From the NCBI GenBank assembly GCA_030643345.1, contig DAOWMA010000078.1, positions 1 to 7,915 of the forward strand: a stretch of DNA of 7,915 bases, given 5' to 3'. Position 1 is the first letter of the stretch. Each line of letters starts with the position of its first letter. Below are positions 1 through 7,605 of this stretch, piece by piece. Below the pieces are notes generated by a model. That model saw only the letters and a program-made list of their open reading frames with translations, had not been told where the DNA came from and did not search any database. A program made the position numbers and the translations under genes. This stretch comes from Spirochaetaceae bacterium (lineage in GTDB: Bacteria; Spirochaetota; Spirochaetia; B11-G9).

Positions 1-131
1 ATATTGCCAAGACCGCTCTCGATCATCCTGTTTACAGCATTACTGCCGCCACCGCCTACACCTACGACCTTAATTTCTGTTTGATTAACATGAGTAACAT
101 CAATTGCTTCTTCAATTACTTCAATCTGCAT
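1..131 (-). CDS. ftsZ: Cell division protein FtsZ, N-terminal fragment (cut by window edge)
   Basis: FtsZ is the tubulin-like GTPase that polymerises at midcell into the Z ring. Only the first 43 codons are in the window; the gene runs off the left edge. After a roughly 20-residue variable N-terminal tail, the translation gives KVVGVGGGGSNAVNRMI, the first beta strand and nucleotide-binding loop (GGGGSNAVNRM) typical of FtsZ. The ATG at 131-129 is preceded by a strong Shine-Dalgarno, GGAGG at 141-137, with a 5-base spacer. The 38-base gap after ftsA is the widest in the cluster if rsmH starts at its internal ATG, where the gap before it is also 38. No terminator or obvious promoter lies in the gap, so ftsZ is probably read from the upstream operon. 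The fragment is too short to judge the rest of the protein, but the family call is secure. Confidence 0.95.
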   Translation of the reverse strand, partial: MQIEVIEEAIDVTHVNQTEIKVVGVGGGGSNAVNRMIESGLGN

Positions 132-170
132 AGCCCCCTCCCGAGCATCTGATAAAATAATTTTGTATTT

Positions 171-1406
171 TTAGAAAAACTCTTTCATCCAGTTTTTCAA
201 TTTCCCTGTAAAACCTTCTTTACCCTTCCCTGGCAGAGGATTCCTTATATCCTCTGACTGAAACTGATTTATCCCGAACATAACCAGACCAATAGCTGTC
301 GCATAATCAGGCTTCATGTAGGTATCTGATAAACCACCAAGCCTTGGAGGCATTCCAATTCTGGCCGGTACATCAAAAATCTGACTGGCTAATTCAACAA
401 CTCCTGGCATTGCTGCTCCACCACCTGTCAGGACCACACCCCCTCTAAGGTGTTTCAGATAATCCTTTCGCTCAAGCTGACTTCTTACCATAGAAAAAAT
501 CTCAATCATTCTGGGCCCTATAATCTTACACAGCTCAATTCTTGGAACTGAAGCTGCCGGCCACCCGCCTACACCGGGGATAATAACTTCCTCATCTTTA
601 TCTACAAGAGGAAGGTAACAGCACCCTGATTCCAGTTTTATCTTCTCTGCAAAATCTGATGGAGTTTTAAGCATTATCGACAAATCACTGGTAACCTGAT
701 CCCCGCCAATCGCTACAACATCTGTATGATACGGGGCCCCACCTATATAAAGCAGAATATCTGTTGTACCACCACCAAGATCTATCAGCAGGACCCCAAG
801 TTCCTTTTCGCTGCTGGATAAAACAGCTTCTGATGAGGCAAGAGTCTGCAAAACAATGTCCTCAACACGAAGACCGGATCTGTTAACGCATTTAAGCAAA
901 TTCTGGGCAGATGTAACCGAACCGGTAATTATATGGACCTCTGCTTCAAGTCTTATACCGATCATATCAATGGGGTCCTTAATCCCCCCCTGATCATCTA
1001 CAATATATTCCTGAGGAATCACATGGATCACTTCCCTGTCCATAGGAATAACTATTGCTTTGGATGCCTCAATTACTCTTAGGATATCAGTCTGATTAAT
1101 TTCCCGCCCCTTGCCTGTTACTGCAACTACACCCCTTGAATTAATACCCTCAATATGTGCACCTGCTATACCGGTTATCACGCTGCGGACTTCCCTTCCT
1201 GACATCATCTCTGCAGCCTCAATTGCAGCCGAAACAGATCTGAGGGTTGATTCAATATTTACAACAACACCCCTGCGAAGACCCTCAGAAGGACTGGTCC
1301 CAACACCAATAATCTCAACAGAACCTCTCTCATTGATTTCACCGATTACTGTACAAACTTTAGTTGATCCTATATCCAGACCTACTATTAAATCATCCTG
1401 CGACAA
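171..1406 (-). CDS. ftsA: Cell division protein FtsA, actin-like membrane anchor of FtsZ
   Basis: FtsA is an ATP-binding actin homologue that ties FtsZ filaments to the inner membrane and recruits later divisome proteins. The 411-residue product has the expected length. Visible motifs are the phosphate-1 loop DIGSTK (residues 11-16), the phosphate-2 loop LLIDLGGGTTD (206-216) and the adenosine motif VVLTGGGAAMPG (324-335). The C-terminus, GKLKNWMKEFF (401-411), is an amphipathic membrane-targeting helix like that of E. coli FtsA, reached through a Gly/Pro-containing linker at about 388-400. Translation starts at a TTG one base after the ftsQ stop. No ATG, GTG or other TTG lies near the N-terminus in frame, and a good Shine-Dalgarno sits 6 bases upstream, inside the end of ftsQ. 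This favours translational coupling to ftsQ. The stop is TAA, followed by ftsZ. Confidence 0.97.
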   Translation of the reverse strand: MSQDDLIVGLDIGSTKVCTVIGEINERGSVEIIGVGTSPSEGLRRGVVVNIESTLRSVSAAIEAAEMMSGREVRSVITGIAGAHIEGINSRGVVAVTGKGREINQTDILRVIEASKAIVIPMDREVIHVIPQEYIVDDQGGIKDPIDMIGIRLEAEVHIITGSVTSAQNLLKCVNRSGLRVEDIVLQTLASSEAVLSSSEKELGVLLIDLGGGTTDILLYIGGAPYHTDVVAIGGDQVTSDLSIMLKTPSDFAEKIKLESGCCYLPLVDKDEEVIIPGVGGWPAASVPRIELCKIIGPRMIEIFSMVRSQLERKDYLKHLRGGVVLTGGGAAMPGVVELASQIFDVPARIGMPPRLGGLSDTYMKPDYATAIGLVMFGINQFQSEDIRNPLPGKGKEGFTGKLKNWMKEFF

Positions 1407-1407
1407 T

Positions 1408-2244
1408 TTATTCCCCCTGAATTCTATAAACTACATCACCTGTTCTAAAATCTATTTCTTCAAGCCCTTCCATACCAGGCCGGTCTGAAATAACTTCAAG
1501 AACCATTATCATATATTTCAACATTTCTTCATCGAGACTGGAACCAATTCTAATTCTTGTTTTATGGTTACGGGGATAAAGAAGTACTTCATAATCCATA
1601 CTACCCTTTCTGACGAATTTTATTTCAGATATCAATCCGTAAAGACCTGGTGAAGATCTCTTTATAGCCTCCATATCCTCCAAAAAAGAACACAACTCCC
1701 TGGGCATCCTCATACTGGTCCCTATCTCCGGAAAATCAAGTCCCGAGATGACAGGAAGGTCCATAGATACCAGATCAGAACCTGTCATATAAACAACACC
1801 TTCATTATCTACTACCGCGGGCACAATACCATTATCAGTAGAAATCAAAGACAATCCTACAGGAACACGGCTATTAATATCAATCCTGATAATTGAAGGA
1901 AACACTTTCTTTACAGATACTGAACGTACTGACGGAATCAGCATAAGCCTTTTCTCGATAAGGGCAGTATTAATATCGAAAAATGTATCAGATTGACCTA
2001 AACCGGCAATTTTTAAAAGATAATCATCTGAATAACCAAAATTTGATTCAGTGCTTATAACAATCTTATTAATCCTGACTGATGGAGCTATTAAAAAATG
2101 AAATCCAAGCTCAATTATTATTATTCCAAGAAGCAGAATAATAAATCCGGTAAAAATCCGCTCTATCTTTTTTACACTGGACCGACCCCTAAGGCCCTGT
2201 CCGCGGTCCTGATAAACTGCCCCCGGGAGAATTACACTACTCAA
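1408..2244 (-). CDS. ftsQ: Divisome protein FtsQ/DivIB (POTRA domain)
   Basis: FtsQ (DivIB in Gram-positives) is a bitopic inner-membrane protein that forms the FtsQLB complex, linking early and late divisome assembly and controlling septal synthesis. The 278-residue product has a basic cytoplasmic tail (1-30), one transmembrane helix (about 31-52), a POTRA domain (about 56-126, with 'YLLKIAGL…FFDIN…IEKRLMLIPSVRSVSVKKVFPSIIRIDI') and a C-terminal beta domain containing PAVVDNEGVVY (142-152) and LPVISGLDF (163-171). The protein ends just after IDFRTGDVVYRI, the typical FtsQ closing strand. The start is a TTG whose TTGA overlaps the TGA stop of ftsW; the first internal ATG is codon 101, too late to keep the helix. 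Sequence conservation is low in this family, so the call rests on domain layout plus its place between ftsW and ftsA. Confidence 0.9.
   Translation of the reverse strand: MSSVILPGAVYQDRGQGLRGRSSVKKIERIFTGFIILLLGIIIIELGFHFLIAPSVRINKIVISTESNFGYSDDYLLKIAGLGQSDTFFDINTALIEKRLMLIPSVRSVSVKKVFPSIIRIDINSRVPVGLSLISTDNGIVPAVVDNEGVVYMTGSDLVSMDLPVISGLDFPEIGTSMRMPRELCSFLEDMEAIKRSSPGLYGLISEIKFVRKGSMDYEVLLYPRNHKTRIRIGSSLDEEMLKYMIMVLEVISDRPGMEGLEEIDFRTGDVVYRIQGE
1412..1418 (-). promoter_or_regulatory. Ribosome binding site supporting the TTG start of ftsA
   Basis: On the minus strand the sequence is AGGGGGA, 6 bases before the TTG at 1406-1404. It lies inside the last codons of ftsQ (…Gln-Gly-Glu-stop). It is the main evidence that the non-ATG codon is the real start of ftsA. 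Confidence 0.7.
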
Positions 2245-3386
2245 CTTACTGCTCCAATTATATTATTCTTATTCCTTGATAGATTAAATAAAAGGCCACA
2301 CATAATAAAAGTGACTATGACAGAAGATCCTCCATGAGAAAAAAACGGAAGAGTAATACCAGTTACAGGGACCATGCCGGAAACCACCGCCATATTAATT
2401 AAAGCCTGGTACAAAATACTGGTTGTAAGCCCAAATGATAAGAAATATTCAAAAAGATTATTTTCCCTGAATTTCAAGGCCAGACCATACCCCCGGACTG
2501 CAAGCGCAAGAAAAAGTATTATTATAAACAAAACACCCAAAAACCCGGCTTCTTCACCAAGTACTGCAAAAATAAAATCTGAATGGGCCTCCGGGAGTCC
2601 GCCCAGCTTCCGTGTCCCCTGTCCCATCCCCGTACCCCAGAACCCACCGTTATATAATGCCTGTCTGGCAGATAAAACCTGATATCCTGCATTAACCGGA
2701 TCACTGGAAGGATCAAGAAAAGCAATAATTCTCCGGACCCTATGCTCCCTGGAAAATAATAATATCCCTGAAAGGGGAACAAGGGCCGAAAATATAAAAA
2801 GAAAATACCCGTATTTAACACCTGCAATATAAAATAAAGCAAGCCCTATAGTCATAACAAAGGCGGCAGTAGAGAAATCATTCTGAACTATTATTAAACC
2901 TGTAAAGATAAGAACAATCAACAGAGGCGGCAGAATAGTATTAAAAAAATCATGAACTCTTTCATGTTTTTTACCAAATATATTCGAAAGATAAAGAATA
3001 ATTGTCAGTTTTACAAACTCAGAAGGTTGAAATGAACGACCTGCAATAATAATCCATCTTCTCCCTCCCATCATTTCACGTCCAATTCCCGGAATAAATG
3101 TTGCCAGCATTAGAATAAAACTTATTAGAAGTAAAAGAGGAATCATACTTTTAATAAAAGGAAGAGAGAGCCGTGATACTATAAAGGAAAGAAAAATCCC
3201 CGCAAGTATAAACATCAACTGTCTTGTAAAAAAATATTCTGGATCTCCAAATTTATAATTTCCGTAATAGTATGAAGCAGAAAACAATGTAGAAAGGCCT
3301 ATACCGGCAAGCAGTATTATCAGAAGAACGAGCATGAAGTCACCAGATCTCTGTTCAATTTTTTCTGCAGAAAAACTATTATTCAT
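2241..3386 (-). CDS. ftsW: SEDS-family peptidoglycan glycosyltransferase FtsW
   Basis: FtsW polymerises lipid II into septal glycan strands, working with a class B penicillin-binding protein. The 381-residue polytopic protein has about ten hydrophobic segments after a short cytoplasmic tail. SEDS motifs are in order: GGRRWI…FQPSEFVKL (108-127), QNDFST (168-173), GYQVLSARQALYNGG…GMGQG (234-257), AHSDFIFAVLGEE (267-279) with the presumed catalytic Asp270, and NMAVVSGMVPVTGITLPFFSHGGSS (331-355; quoted only as landmarks). The usual QPDLGT is QNDFST here, and the usual SYGGSS is SHGGSS. FtsW is preferred over RodA because of its place between mraY and ftsQ. The ATG overlaps the mraY stop as TAATG. 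Only a weak GAAG-type Shine-Dalgarno is visible, so translation is probably coupled to mraY. Confidence 0.92.
   Translation of the reverse strand: MNNSFSAEKIEQRSGDFMLVLLIILLAGIGLSTLFSASYYYGNYKFGDPEYFFTRQLMFILAGIFLSFIVSRLSLPFIKSMIPLLLLISFILMLATFIPGIGREMMGGRRWIIIAGRSFQPSEFVKLTIILYLSNIFGKKHERVHDFFNTILPPLLIVLIFTGLIIVQNDFSTAAFVMTIGLALFYIAGVKYGYFLFIFSALVPLSGILLFSREHRVRRIIAFLDPSSDPVNAGYQVLSARQALYNGGFWGTGMGQGTRKLGGLPEAHSDFIFAVLGEEAGFLGVLFIIILFLALAVRGYGLALKFRENNLFEYFLSFGLTTSILYQALINMAVVSGMVPVTGITLPFFSHGGSSVIVTFIMCGLLFNLSRNKNNIIGAVS
2252..2255 (-). promoter_or_regulatory. Ribosome binding site supporting the TTG start of ftsQ
   Basis: GGAG on the minus strand, 7 bases before the TTG at 2244-2242, lies inside the last codons of ftsW. 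Together with the TTGA start/stop overlap it supports coupled translation from the non-ATG codon. Confidence 0.6.
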
Positions 3387-4465
3387 TATTGTATCTTCAG
3401 GGTAGAAAGACTTAAAATTGCAAATAAACCTCCGATTATCCAGAAGCGTATTACAATCTTGCTTTCTGCCCAGCCTTTTAATTCAAAATGATGATGCAGG
3501 GGCGCCATTTTAAACACCCTTTTCCCGGTCAGCTTAAACGACACGACCTGAATTATTACTGAAACAGCCTCAATTACAAAAACTCCACCAATTACTACTA
3601 CAAGCATCTCCTTTTTTGTCATCAGAGCAAGCACACCTATAGTCCCGCCCAGAGAAAGAGAACCTGTATCTCCCATAAAAACCTCTGCCGGATGAGAGTT
3701 ATACCAGAGGAAGCCAATACCGGCACCAACCAGAGCAAAGCAAAGGATCATCAACTCCCCGCTATCCCTGATGTATGGAATCTGTAAATATTCAGCATAA
3801 TCAGCCCGTCCTGTAAGATAAGTAATAATACCCATCGAAAGTCCTACAAGAATTATCAACCCTGAAGCTAAACCATCCAGGCCATCTGTCAAATTAACAG
3901 CATTTGAAAATCCCACAAGAAGAATTACGGCAAAAGGGATATACAACACAGAGAGATCCAGAACAGGATATTTAAAAAAAGGAATATATATCAAAGTAGC
4001 ATATTCTGCATCTTTAAAATAAATAATCAATACTATAACAAGCGAAATCACAACCTGAGCTGAAAACTTAAATCTTGCCTGAAGACCTGCAGAACTTTTT
4101 CGAAAAACTTTAAGATAATCATCAACAAACCCAATGGCACCAAACCCGATCAGAGATAATAGAGAGAGCCAGGTATGATAATTACCAAGGTCCTGCCAAA
4201 GAAGCACGGAAATTACAACAGCAAATAAAATAAGGATTCCACCCATTGTAGGAGTTCCTGATTTTACCAAATGTGTTTGAGGGCCATCCTCTCTTATTTC
4301 CTGACCTGCTTTTTTCTTTTTTAGAACCTGTATTAATTTAGGTCCAAAAATAAAAGAGATCAGAAGAGCAGTTACAGCTGCATAAGCAGCTCTGAAGGTT
4401 ATATACTGAAAAATATTAAGGAATGTAAATTTATCAACAAGAGGAAGAAAAATCTCTCTAAACAT
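3386..4465 (-). CDS. mraY: Phospho-N-acetylmuramoyl-pentapeptide transferase MraY
   Basis: MraY is the inner-membrane enzyme that transfers phospho-MurNAc-pentapeptide from UDP to undecaprenyl phosphate, giving lipid I. The 359-residue length is normal. Key motifs are all present: the early GTPTMGG loop (70-76), FVDDYLK with the paired aspartates 115-116, NAVNLTDGLDGLASG (188-202), the active-site MGDTGSL with Asp266, and the APLHHHFELKGW loop (321-332) with three histidines. About ten hydrophobic helices are visible. The ATG overlaps the end of murF by 8 bases and has a strong AGGAG Shine-Dalgarno with a 7-base spacer inside murF, so the start is well supported. The stop TAA shares one base with the ftsW ATG. 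No catalytic residue that I can check is missing. Confidence 0.97.
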   Translation of the reverse strand: MFREIFLPLVDKFTFLNIFQYITFRAAYAAVTALLISFIFGPKLIQVLKKKKAGQEIREDGPQTHLVKSGTPTMGGILILFAVVISVLLWQDLGNYHTWLSLLSLIGFGAIGFVDDYLKVFRKSSAGLQARFKFSAQVVISLVIVLIIYFKDAEYATLIYIPFFKYPVLDLSVLYIPFAVILLVGFSNAVNLTDGLDGLASGLIILVGLSMGIITYLTGRADYAEYLQIPYIRDSGELMILCFALVGAGIGFLWYNSHPAEVFMGDTGSLSLGGTIGVLALMTKKEMLVVVIGGVFVIEAVSVIIQVVSFKLTGKRVFKMAPLHHHFELKGWAESKIVIRFWIIGGLFAILSLSTLKIQ

Positions 4466-5876
4466 CTATCATCTCCTGTAATTCCACTATTTTTTCAGCA
4501 AGCCTGTCAAGTTTCATAGATCTTGAACCTTTCAGAAGTACAAGGTCCCCATCTTCCAAAAAACCTAATACTTTTTTTTCAAGTTCAGAATAATCAACAG
4601 TGTAAACCAGACTACCTGTATACCTACCACCCAAAACAGCTTCATAGGCATTTTCCATTTCTTCACCAAAGAAAAAAATTATTTCAGGGTTTATTGCAGC
4701 TGCCCCGGAACCAACAGATCTGTGAATTTCCCCGGACAAAGCACCAAGCTCCTTCATGGAACCAAGTACAAGAACAACCCTTCCATGCCACTCTAAATGT
4801 GAAATAAAGTCAAACATTTCAAACATTGAATTACTGTTTGCATTATAGGAATCTTCAATGACAGTATATCTGCCTTCAATAATTTGACTTCTGCCCTTCA
4901 GGGGCCCGATTTTTTCAAGCCCGGCCTTTATCTTTAAAGGACTTACTCCAAGAGTGTCAGCAAGACTTATAGATGCTATTGCATTTGTTAAATTATGCCA
5001 CCCTATAAGTTTCAAATTTATTTCAAGGCCTTTATACAGTATTTTCCAGCCCTTTAGTCCTAAATTGATCGTGCTTTGTATACCAACCGTTGATTCTGAA
5101 CCATACAGCACTGTTCTGCCTACACACCTGCTCTGCAGATACTCAGCCCAGGAATCATTTTCACAAATAAAGCCTGTATTATTTTTACCAAAATAATGGA
5201 AAACATCTGATTTTTCTTCGGCAATAGCTGCCTCACTACCCATAAAACCAATATGAGCAGTACCGATATTTGTAATTAGTGCATAATCAGGGTTTAAAAT
5301 CCCGGATAATGCTTTCATTTCACCAGAATGGTTTATTCCCATCTCAAAAACACCATATTTATGATGAGCATCTATTTTAAGAACAGACAGGGGAAGACCG
5401 GTTTCCGAATTCAGATTTCCCTTATTTATAATAGTACTCCCTTTCTCGGAAAGAATAGCACCGATCATCTCTTTTGTAGTGCTTTTACCATTACTTCCAG
5501 TCACTGCAATTTTAATAAGATCATCAAAACCTGCTACCCAGCCGGCTGCCAGCTTTTGAAGACCAAGAAGAGTATCTTTTACAACTATCAAACACCCGGG
5601 ATACTCTGAGGTTGATATTTCACTACTATGGACAGAATAATACTCATCAGAAACCATAACAGCCGAAGCTCCTGATTCAAAAGCCATAGAAATGTAATTA
5701 TGACCATCTGTAAATTCACCCTTCAAAGCAATAAACAAAACACCATTACGAACATTTCGCGAATCTATGGAAACTGACAGAATATCCGGATCAGAATCTC
5801 CTCTGGAAACAAAAAGGCCACCGGACATGGCAGCTGCATCAGAGACAGTAAAAAGTTTTTGCATAATCTCAGTCAT
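4458..5876 (-). CDS. murF: UDP-MurNAc-tripeptide–D-Ala-D-Ala ligase MurF
   Basis: MurF is the cytoplasmic Mur ligase that adds D-Ala-D-Ala to UDP-MurNAc-tripeptide using ATP, the last soluble step of peptidoglycan precursor synthesis. The 472 residues carry the three Mur ligase domains. The N-terminal substrate domain includes SIDSRNVRNGVLFIAL (36-51). The central ATPase domain has the P-loop TGSNGKST (126-133), ITNIGTAHIG (201-210) and GWHNLTNAIAS (292-302). The C-terminal domain opens with EDSYNANSNSM (341-351) and ends with LLKGSRSMKLDR (447-458). The SYNANSNSM and KGSRS signatures point to MurF rather than MurE. The ATG at 5876 has AGAGG about 4 bases upstream and overlaps the end of ftsL by 8 bases. 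A second in-frame ATG at codon 5 is possible but too far from that site. murE and murD, often next door, are absent. Confidence 0.96.
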   Translation of the reverse strand: MTEIMQKLFTVSDAAAMSGGLFVSRGDSDPDILSVSIDSRNVRNGVLFIALKGEFTDGHNYISMAFESGASAVMVSDEYYSVHSSEISTSEYPGCLIVVKDTLLGLQKLAAGWVAGFDDLIKIAVTGSNGKSTTKEMIGAILSEKGSTIINKGNLNSETGLPLSVLKIDAHHKYGVFEMGINHSGEMKALSGILNPDYALITNIGTAHIGFMGSEAAIAEEKSDVFHYFGKNNTGFICENDSWAEYLQSRCVGRTVLYGSESTVGIQSTINLGLKGWKILYKGLEINLKLIGWHNLTNAIASISLADTLGVSPLKIKAGLEKIGPLKGRSQIIEGRYTVIEDSYNANSNSMFEMFDFISHLEWHGRVVLVLGSMKELGALSGEIHRSVGSGAAAINPEIIFFFGEEMENAYEAVLGGRYTGSLVYTVDYSELEKKVLGFLEDGDLVLLKGSRSMKLDRLAEKIVELQEMIDV

Positions 5877-6156
5877 CTGACCTCTCTTTTGCTTTCTCTA
5901 TTTCGATCCTGATTCTGCTTGTTTCTGTTTTCCGGAGATCCAATATATCTTCTGCAAGCTCATCAATTCTTTCCGGTGAACTGAGAATTGACAGATTTGC
6001 AACTTTTCTTTTATTCTGCTCAAAAAGCTCCCTCTGACTCTTAATAAGGGAATAAACTTCACTGTCTATCTGATTATAATTATACACCTGCCTGACAGTC
6101 AGGTATATTATACCTGGAACGGTTGCAACAATTAGAAGGAGTAACAGTTTTCGCAT
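5869..6156 (-). CDS. ftsL: Putative FtsL-like bitopic division protein
   Basis: This 95-residue product has the architecture of FtsL, the small membrane protein that pairs with FtsB and FtsQ in the divisome. It has a very short basic N-terminus (MRK), a transmembrane helix (about 4-20) and then a charged helical segment (about 27-95) with heptad-like spacing suited to a coiled coil. It includes LSSPERIDELAEDILDLRK (57-75), which resembles the conserved FtsL segment after the coiled coil. FtsL sequences diverge strongly, so the call leans on size, topology and position directly after rsmH. The start has AGGAG 9 bases upstream, inside the end of rsmH, 3 bases after its stop. The gene normally following it, ftsI, is missing and murF begins inside its last codons. 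It might alternatively be an FtsB/DivIC-type protein. Confidence 0.8.
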   Translation of the reverse strand: MRKLLLLLIVATVPGIIYLTVRQVYNYNQIDSEVYSLIKSQRELFEQNKRKVANLSILSSPERIDELAEDILDLRKTETSRIRIEIEKAKERSDD

Positions 6157-6159
6157 AAT

Positions 6160-7107
6160 TTATGACTCCTCATCCATCAATTTTTCAATAACCCTGAATC
6201 TGGCACTTCTTGAAGGAGGGTTATCATGTATTTCCGACTCCGAAGGTCTTATGGCTTTTTTTGTAAGAACACGCACAACCGGCTTGCCGCCGCATCTGCA
6301 TACAGGCCACTCAGGAGGACATGTACACGATTTACTTTTCTCCCTAAAGTAGTGTTTTACAATCCTGTCTTCCAAAGAATGAAAAGCAATCACTCCCATT
6401 CTCCCACCAGGTTTCAATACCTTTAATGCACTGACAAGAGAAGATTCAAGTCTGGCCAGTTCACCATTTACAGCAATTCTAAGAGCCTGAAAAGTCCTGG
6501 TCCCGGGGTGTATTCTTCCGTACCTGTAGTCTTTTGGTACAGAATTCCAAATGATATCTGAAAATTGACTGGTAGCAGTAATCCGCTCTAAAGATCTGGC
6601 TTTTACAATTGCCCTGGCAATTCTCCTTGAATACCGCTCTTCCCCAAATTCATATATTAAATCTGCAAGCTCTTCTTCAGGGTAGTTATTGACAATATCT
6701 GCAGCTGATATTTCAAGACCAGTCTCCAGCCGCATATCAAGAGGTTCATCTTTACTAAAAGAAAACCCTCTTCCCGATTTCTCATAATGATAAACCGATA
6801 TCCCGAGATCAAATAAAATTGAATCAGGTCGCTCATCTCCCAGTGGATATTCCCTGAAAAACGTATTAGACCAGACGTTAAAAAATCTAATACGTTCTCC
6901 GTAGCCTGCAAGACGTTTTTTGGCAACAGCCTGAATATTTTCATCCGCATCCAAACCTACGACTCTAAGATCAGGAAAAGAAGACAGAAATGATTCACTA
7001 TGACCACCCTCCCCCAGGGTGCAGTCAATCAACAGCTCACCGGACTTCCTGGGAGCAAGTAAATCGAGTACTTCCTTCTTCAAAACTGACCTATGCACTA
7101 TATCCAT
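6160..7107 (-). CDS. rsmH: 16S rRNA (cytosine1402-N4)-methyltransferase RsmH (MraW)
   Basis: RsmH uses S-adenosylmethionine to N4-methylate C1402 of 16S rRNA in the ribosomal P site. From the chosen start the product is 315 residues, the usual size. It begins MDIVHRSVLKKEVLDLL, matching the family's 'H.SVLL.E' opening. Motifs are the SAM loop DCTLGEGGHS (28-37), LFDLGISVYHYEKSGRGFSF (98-117), HPGTRTFQALRIAVN (200-214), GGRMGVIAFHSLEDRIVKHYF (234-254) and NPPSRSARFRVIEK (296-309). A cysteine cluster CTC…CRC (about 261-272) could bind a metal, as in other RsmH proteins with this insert. A longer form starting at ATG 7137 (10 more residues) is open, but has no Shine-Dalgarno and extends past the family's normal start. 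The ATG at 7107 has GGAG and AAAGG upstream. The gene follows mraZ in the classic order. Confidence 0.95.
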   Translation of the reverse strand: MDIVHRSVLKKEVLDLLAPRKSGELLIDCTLGEGGHSESFLSSFPDLRVVGLDADENIQAVAKKRLAGYGERIRFFNVWSNTFFREYPLGDERPDSILFDLGISVYHYEKSGRGFSFSKDEPLDMRLETGLEISAADIVNNYPEEELADLIYEFGEERYSRRIARAIVKARSLERITATSQFSDIIWNSVPKDYRYGRIHPGTRTFQALRIAVNGELARLESSLVSALKVLKPGGRMGVIAFHSLEDRIVKHYFREKSKSCTCPPEWPVCRCGGKPVVRVLTKKAIRPSESEIHDNPPSRSARFRVIEKLMDEES

Positions 7108-7113
7108 GAACGA

Positions 7114-7122
7114 CCTTTCTCC
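7114..7122 (-). promoter_or_regulatory. Ribosome binding site favouring the internal rsmH start
   Basis: The minus strand reads GGAGAAAGG. The AAAGG part ends 6 bases and the GGAG part 11 bases before the ATG at 7107-7105. The upstream ATG at 7137-7135 is preceded only by AGTAGTAACA, with no recognisable site. This decides the shorter rsmH start. Confidence 0.6.
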
Positions 7123-7145
7123 AACACTTAATATCATTGTTACTA

Positions 7146-7598
7146 CTAAATACCCGATCTTAGAAGCTTATCCAGGTCCTCAGCTGCTTCAAGAAAATCG
7201 TCTTCACTGTCAAGCAGATAATTGTTATATGCATCTACATCCCAAAGTTCCATATAACTCTGAACACCAAGAATAATAGCTTCTTTTTTCGACTCAAGAC
7301 CTGCAGAATGTCTTAAACTTGGTGGAATTGTAATTCGACCCGATTTATCAATCTCACATTCCTGAGCAGGAGCAATTATCCTTCTCTGCAGCAGTCGGGT
7401 CCTTTTATTAAACATGGAGGAGGACCCCATAATTAATTGAGAAATCTTTACCCATTCATCCGGAGTAAAAATCCAGAGACATTTCTCAACAGCTCTTGTA
7501 AGTATGAGAACATTCCCTGTAATCTCACTGCGAATTCTGGATGGGACCAGAAATCGCCCCTTATCATCCAGAGAATTCCTATACTCACCATTTATCAT
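7146..7598 (-). CDS. mraZ: Transcriptional regulator MraZ (first gene of the dcw operon)
   Basis: MraZ is a DNA-binding protein with two AbrB/SpoVT-like halves that assembles into rings and controls its own operon. The 150-residue product has the expected length. The first half contains YRNSLDDKGRFLVPSRIR (6-23) and the second ECEIDKSGRITIPPSLRH (80-97); both carry the family's D-x-(K)-G-R-…-P signature, DKGRFLVP and DKSGRITIP. The acidic C-terminal tail, about 120-145, is typical. The ATG at 7598 has a modest AAGTGGTG Shine-Dalgarno-like stretch upstream. That stretch coincides with one of the presumed MraZ boxes, so bound MraZ might also block translation initiation. It is the promoter-proximal gene. 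Its stop TAG is 38 bases from the preferred rsmH start. Confidence 0.96.
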   Translation of the reverse strand: MINGEYRNSLDDKGRFLVPSRIRSEITGNVLILTRAVEKCLWIFTPDEWVKISQLIMGSSSMFNKRTRLLQRRIIAPAQECEIDKSGRITIPPSLRHSAGLESKKEAIILGVQSYMELWDVDAYNNYLLDSEDDFLEAAEDLDKLLRSGI

Positions 7599-7605
7599 TA
7601 AAACA

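Noticed and set aside
132..170. Possible terminator or promoter between ftsA and ftsZ
   Set aside because: The gap is AT-rich but shows no stem-loop with a T run and no paired -35/-10 boxes; only the ftsZ ribosome binding site is clear.
1111..1488. Plus-strand open frame of 125 codons
   Set aside because: It lies opposite ftsA and the end of ftsQ, has low-complexity Thr/Pro/Ser-rich composition typical of an antisense frame, and resembles no family.
2522..2842. Minus-strand open frame of 106 codons inside ftsW
   Set aside because: It is an out-of-frame shadow of ftsW, whose SEDS motifs occupy the same bases; no independent ribosome site is seen.
6657..6950. Minus-strand open frame of 97 codons inside rsmH
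   Set aside because: It is an alternate frame of a well-supported methyltransferase gene, and its peptide has no recognisable domain.
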